Of a DNA stretch of 64,000 bases, positions 60,829 through 64,000 are shown in pieces. The stretch's first letter is position 1. Every line of letters begins with the position of its first letter. Under the pieces are notes generated by a model. It saw only the letters and a program-made list of their open reading frames with translations. It made no database searches and was not told where the DNA came from. A program made the position numbers and the translations under genes. This DNA comes from an uncultured Dorea sp. (GTDB lineage Bacteria > Bacillota > Clostridia > Lachnospirales > Lachnospiraceae), in contig CAJULU010000008.1 in the NCBI GenBank assembly GCA_910587575.1, forward strand, positions 1 through 64,000, written 5' to 3'.

Positions 60829-61537
60829 ACCACAATTATTCTGCTTTACCTATGCCGGAGGAAATGCATCGTTTTTTGATGCAATTTTAAAAGACCTCCC
60901 GGAATTTGAAGTGGTGAAGTTGGAATACGCAGGACATGGAACACGCCACAAGGAGTCTTTCTACCGAAGTTTTGATGAGCTTGCAGACGATATGTTTCTC
61001 CGACTAAAGGAGAAATATCCCGAAAGTAGTTACGCACTCTTCGGGTACAGCATGGGAACAATCGCACTCGTGGAGGTTCTGAAAAAAATACTTGCAGATC
61101 CAGAAATAAATGATCCGTCTCATGTGTTCCTTGCGGCGCATGAGCCTCACTCAAAAGCAGAGCTGTCAGGATATAGTGAAGATGAGCTGGATGAGTGGGT
61201 TAAGGATAGGACTGTCAGATTCGGTGGTGTGCCGGACCGGCTTCTCAACAATAAGAGTTTCTGGAGAATGTATCTGCCGATCTATCGTGCGGACTATTCC
61301 ATTATCGGGAAATACAGGTTTGAGGACTTGTTGCTGCGGACGGCGATTCCAGTTACCGTCTTTTATTCGGAAACGGATACGCCAAGGGCTGATATGGAAC
61401 TGTGGAAGAAGTATTTCACAGGCGATTGTGAATTCTGCCAGTTTGAGGGCACACACTTTTTCATACGGCAGCACCACGAGGAAATGGCGGGAATCATACG
61501 AAACAGGATGAGCGGGAGAAACGAAGATGACATTTGA
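60821..61537 (+). CDS. Type II thioesterase (GrsT/TycF-like)
   Basis: A 238-residue alpha/beta hydrolase. FCFTYAGGNASFF at the start is typical; the nucleophile is Ser77 in FGYSMGTIA, and the late His is in EGTHFFIRQHHEEM. Type II thioesterases clear blocked or wrongly loaded carrier proteins in polyketide and non-ribosomal peptide pathways. Its presence indicates that the carrier cycles an acyl group. Overlaps with both neighbours point to translational coupling. Confidence 0.9.
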   Translation: MSKPQLFCFTYAGGNASFFDAILKDLPEFEVVKLEYAGHGTRHKESFYRSFDELADDMFLRLKEKYPESSYALFGYSMGTIALVEVLKKILADPEINDPSHVFLAAHEPHSKAELSGYSEDELDEWVKDRTVRFGGVPDRLLNNKSFWRMYLPIYRADYSIIGKYRFEDLLLRTAIPVTVFYSETDTPRADMELWKKYFTGDCEFCQFEGTHFFIRQHHEEMAGIIRNRMSGRNEDDI

Positions 61538-62615
61538 AGATATTTTAGAAATCCCTCCTTTTTCTCTGAATGAGGAGGAAAAGGAAAAATTGCTCACAGA
61601 GCGCCTTGCGGAGCTTACGAAACTTCATCAGGGAAAATGCCCGGAATACAGGCATATGCTGGAGGCATCCGGATTTGATGTTGATGCTGTACAAAGCTAT
61701 AAGGATATTCCGTTTCTGCCGGTCCGTCTGTTTAAGGTACTTGAATTGAAATCCGTAAGTAAGGATAGCATCGTGAAAACCATGACATCATCGGGAACAA
61801 CGGAGCAGGCGGTAAGCAGGATATATCTGGATGGTGTGACATCTTCCAACCAGCAGAAAGCCATGGTAAAAATCGTATCGAAGTTCACCGGTTCCGGCCG
61901 TATGCCCATGATTATCATTGATTGTCCCAGTGTAGTGAAGGATCGTGCTATGTTTTCCGCACGTGGAGCGGGAATCCTTGGGTTCTCCATTTTCGGAGCA
62001 AAGAAGATTTATGCGCTTGATGATGAAATGAAACTGGATGTGGCTGGCCTGAAGGATTTTCTGGAGCGGTATAAAGGCCAGAGGATACTTCTGTTTGGAT
62101 TTACTTTTATGATCTGGCAGCATTTCTATAAGGAACTGCTGAGGCTGAAGGAAGAGGGTGTTGCTTTCGACCTCTCCAATGGCATTCTGATACATGGCGG
62201 CGGCTGGAAGAAACTCGTATCAGAGGCTGTCAGCCATGATGAATTTCACAAGAGATTAGAAGCTGCCTGTGGGCTTCATGATATTCATGATTACTATGGC
62301 ATGGTGGAGCAGACCGGATGTATCTACATGGAGTGCGAGTGCGGGCATCTCCACGCCAGCAATTTTTCCGATGTAATTATCCGCAGACCGTTGGACTTCT
62401 CGGAAGCTGGTATCGGAGAAACCGGCATTATCCAGGTGGTAAGCACGATCCCGGAATCCTATCCCGGGCACAGCCTGCTGACAGAGGACGAGGGTGTGAT
62501 TCTCGGCATTGACGACTGCCCGTGCGGACGTAAGGGAAAGTACTTCAAAATTAACGGGCGTCTGAAAGACGCAGAGATAAGGGGGTGCAGCGATACCTAT
62601 GCGGCCAAATTCTGA
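61527..62615 (+). CDS. LuxE-like acyl-protein synthetase
   Basis: A 362-residue member of the LuxE family, which activates a fatty acid with ATP and passes it to a Cys before the LuxC reductase. PVRLFKVLELKSV, TMTSSGTTEQAVSRIYLD (adenylate loop), LFGFTFMIWQHFYKELLRL and HGGGWKKL are family blocks. The C-terminal region is cysteine-rich (CGLHDIHDYYGMVEQTGCIY, CPCGRKGKYFKINGRLKDAE). It overlaps luxC by 17 bp. In non-luminous bacteria LuxE/LuxC pairs are seen in surface polysaccharide loci, where the product is not defined. Confidence 0.88.
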   Translation: MTFEDILEIPPFSLNEEEKEKLLTERLAELTKLHQGKCPEYRHMLEASGFDVDAVQSYKDIPFLPVRLFKVLELKSVSKDSIVKTMTSSGTTEQAVSRIYLDGVTSSNQQKAMVKIVSKFTGSGRMPMIIIDCPSVVKDRAMFSARGAGILGFSIFGAKKIYALDDEMKLDVAGLKDFLERYKGQRILLFGFTFMIWQHFYKELLRLKEEGVAFDLSNGILIHGGGWKKLVSEAVSHDEFHKRLEAACGLHDIHDYYGMVEQTGCIYMECECGHLHASNFSDVIIRRPLDFSEAGIGETGIIQVVSTIPESYPGHSLLTEDEGVILGIDDCPCGRKGKYFKINGRLKDAEIRGCSDTYAAKF

Positions 62616-63807
62616 AGTATTGAATAAAGTGACTTTCTTGACAGGCTCCGCCAAACTTGCCGCACAGCTTCTGGATGTGCCGGCAAAACAGCCCTTTGAT
62701 GAAAGTATGGCGGATTTCCTGAATGATGTGTCGAGAAAACTTATGGGGAACCACGCATCAAAAACATACTCCGATATTGTCACCTTCGCATTCTGGATTC
62801 GGAAAGCTTCTGTTTTGGGACTGAAGGAGCGTTTTGAGAAGAGGGATGATGCGTATCACCTTGGCAGGGGCGTCGCTTTCCATATTGCTCCTTCCAATGT
62901 TCCGGTCAATTTCGCCTATTCCATGGCTGCCGGTCTCCTTACAGGAAATGCGAATGTCGTCCGTGTACCGGGCAGGGATTTCCCGCAAGTGGACATTATT
63001 TCAGAGGCGCTCAACGGTGTTCTGGAGCAGCACGAAGAAATGCGGCCATATATACAGCTTGTACGTTATGACAGGGATAAGGACATTAATGATCTGTTCT
63101 CCTCGATTGCCGATGTCCGCATTGTATGGGGCGGCGACCGGACGATTGCAGAGCTGAGAAAATCTCCTATGCCGCCCCGTTCCGGGGAAATCACCTTTGC
63201 AGACCGTTATTCTTTAGCGGTGATCGACAGTGAATCTTATCTGAATATAGAGGATAAAGAGTGTGTGGCGGATGATTTCTATAATGATACATTCTTCACG
63301 GATCAGAACGCCTGCACCAGCCCCCGTGTTGTGGTATGGACAGGCAATAGGATCGAAGAGGCGAAGGAGGTGTTCTGGGAACATGAGCACAGGCTTGTTG
63401 AAAAGAAATATACCTTCCAGCCGATACAGGGAATCAACAAGCTGACGAGCAGTTATCTGATTGCAGCGGCAGAGCCGGGAGTAAAGATAGAAACGCATCC
63501 TGATAACCTGATCATTCGCATTAAAGTCCCGGAAATCACGGAATCTCTTATGGACTTCCGGGACAACAGCGGATATTTCTATGAGTTTGACTGCAGGGAC
63601 ATTCTTGAGATGAAAGACCTTTGCAATGATAAAAGATGCCAGACAATCGCCTATATCGGTGACAGCAAGTCTGTCCTGCCGCTAATTGAGGCGGGGGTCA
63701 GGGGAATTGACCGTGTTGTTCCGATGGGGAAAACGATGGACTTTGATTTGATCTGGGACGGATACAACCTTCCGGCGTTCCTTACCAGAACGGTTGTGCT
63801 GGCATAA
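62599..63807 (+). CDS. LuxC-like acyl-CoA/acyl-protein reductase
   Basis: A 402-residue aldehyde dehydrogenase-fold reductase. HIAPSNVPVNFAYSMAAGLL is the LuxC hallmark, the catalytic Cys is Cys239 in DQNACTSPRVVVW, and WGGDRTIAELR is the NADP-site block. It reduces an acyl thioester, from LuxE or ACP/CoA, to an aldehyde using NADPH. No luciferase (luxAB) is present, so the aldehyde must be used elsewhere, perhaps aminated by the DegT enzyme or reduced to alcohol by an SDR. Confidence 0.9.
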   Translation: MRPNSEVLNKVTFLTGSAKLAAQLLDVPAKQPFDESMADFLNDVSRKLMGNHASKTYSDIVTFAFWIRKASVLGLKERFEKRDDAYHLGRGVAFHIAPSNVPVNFAYSMAAGLLTGNANVVRVPGRDFPQVDIISEALNGVLEQHEEMRPYIQLVRYDRDKDINDLFSSIADVRIVWGGDRTIAELRKSPMPPRSGEITFADRYSLAVIDSESYLNIEDKECVADDFYNDTFFTDQNACTSPRVVVWTGNRIEEAKEVFWEHEHRLVEKKYTFQPIQGINKLTSSYLIAAAEPGVKIETHPDNLIIRIKVPEITESLMDFRDNSGYFYEFDCRDILEMKDLCNDKRCQTIAYIGDSKSVLPLIEAGVRGIDRVVPMGKTMDFDLIWDGYNLPAFLTRTVVLA

Positions 63808-63881
63808 GTCCGCAGAAAGTAAGGAGCTAAATGCAAAAACGAGCCGGATATACATTTGGGAACCGAAAAGAGGGGATGAAT

Positions 63882-64000
63882 ATGATTTTGCGAGGGAAAA
63901 ATGCTGTCATCACGGGCGCAGGAAGAGGTATCGGGCGGGCAACTGTGGAGTGTTTTGCGAGGAATGGAGCAAATGTCTGGGCGTGTGCCAGGAAACGGGA
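63882..64000 (+). CDS. SDR family oxidoreductase (partial, runs off the window)
   Basis: Only about 39 N-terminal residues are visible: MILRGKNAVITGAGRGIGRA is the NAD(P) glycine loop of a FabG-like short-chain reductase. ATG 63882 has AGAGGGG 7 bp upstream; an in-frame ATG at 63831 after AAGGAG is the alternative. As the next gene after LuxC it is a candidate for reducing the aldehyde or a ketoacyl group. The remainder lies beyond the right edge. Confidence 0.8.
   Translation, partial: MILRGKNAVITGAGRGIGRATVECFARNGANVWACARKR

Noticed and set aside
62599..63807. Possible bioluminescence operon because of LuxE and LuxC
   Set aside because: No luciferase subunits (LuxA/LuxB) are present, and the neighbours are glycan and carrier-protein enzymes.
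1..64000. Prophage, integrase, transposase, tRNA or rRNA genes
   Set aside because: None could be recognised on either strand by eye; the only mobile-like signals are the short palindromic repeats.

Overview
The window looks like a chromosomal piece of a Gram-positive gut anaerobe, most likely a Lachnospiraceae-type Clostridia. Signs of this are strong GGAGG ribosome-binding sites, consensus sigma-A promoters with 17-bp spacers, YlmC/YmxH, DUF6483, DUF3788 and YesL proteins, lipoprotein sugar-binding proteins, and a LoaP-type NusG paralogue. There is no rRNA, tRNA, CRISPR array or transposase. Assignments rest on reading translations and motifs by eye; no database search was run.

Layout. 1-2.8 kb: flavin reductase, a lone carbamate kinase, a one-cluster ferredoxin and two small family proteins. 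3-5.8 kb: a tandem pair of hemerythrin / CheX-like / receiver proteins. 5.9-8.8 kb (minus): a LytTR response regulator, its GHKL sensor kinase and a coiled-coil protein. 8.8-14 kb: an AAA-ATPase with a shortened PD-(D/E)XK tail, small hypotheticals, the lrgAB pair and an orphan HipA-like kinase. 14-17.5 kb: MarR with a small partner, a lipoprotein gene broken by a stop codon in its signal peptide, and a divergent flavodoxin/TetR pair.

17.5-26 kb is a mannoside-use operon: GH38 alpha-mannosidase, CutC, an aldose-epimerase-like protein, D-lyxose/mannose isomerase and GH2 beta-mannosidase. 26-32 kb holds an AraR-like repressor divergent from a complete monosaccharide ABC transporter, with an operator over the promoter. 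32-40.4 kb holds a LacI repressor with YesL, divergent from a second sugar importer ending in a GH32 beta-fructosidase; this is probably a fructan/sucrose locus. 40.8-51 kb is mostly housekeeping: a PD-(D/E)XK-like protein with heptad repeats, a cupin, NrdR, TruA, exonuclease III, an SDR, a large RND exporter with a coiled-coil insertion, an HD hydrolase and a DUF1848 protein.

51.1 kb to the right edge is the most unusual part. It starts with a LoaP-like antiterminator preceded by two related hairpins, then a run of closely packed plus-strand genes that continues off the window: DegT aminotransferase, 3-hydroxyacyl-CoA dehydrogenase, thiolase, LpxD-like acyltransferase, initiating sugar-phosphate transferase, PIG-L deacetylase, two hexapeptide acetyltransferases, acyl carrier protein, AMP-ligase, type II thioesterase, LuxE, LuxC and an SDR. 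Together they suggest a surface glycan or glycolipid carrying an unusual acyl-, aldehyde- or amine-derived group made within the operon, under processive antitermination.

A short palindromic repeat occurs three times (22.8, 24.2 and 40.7 kb). One copy lies in frame inside the beta-mannosidase gene.
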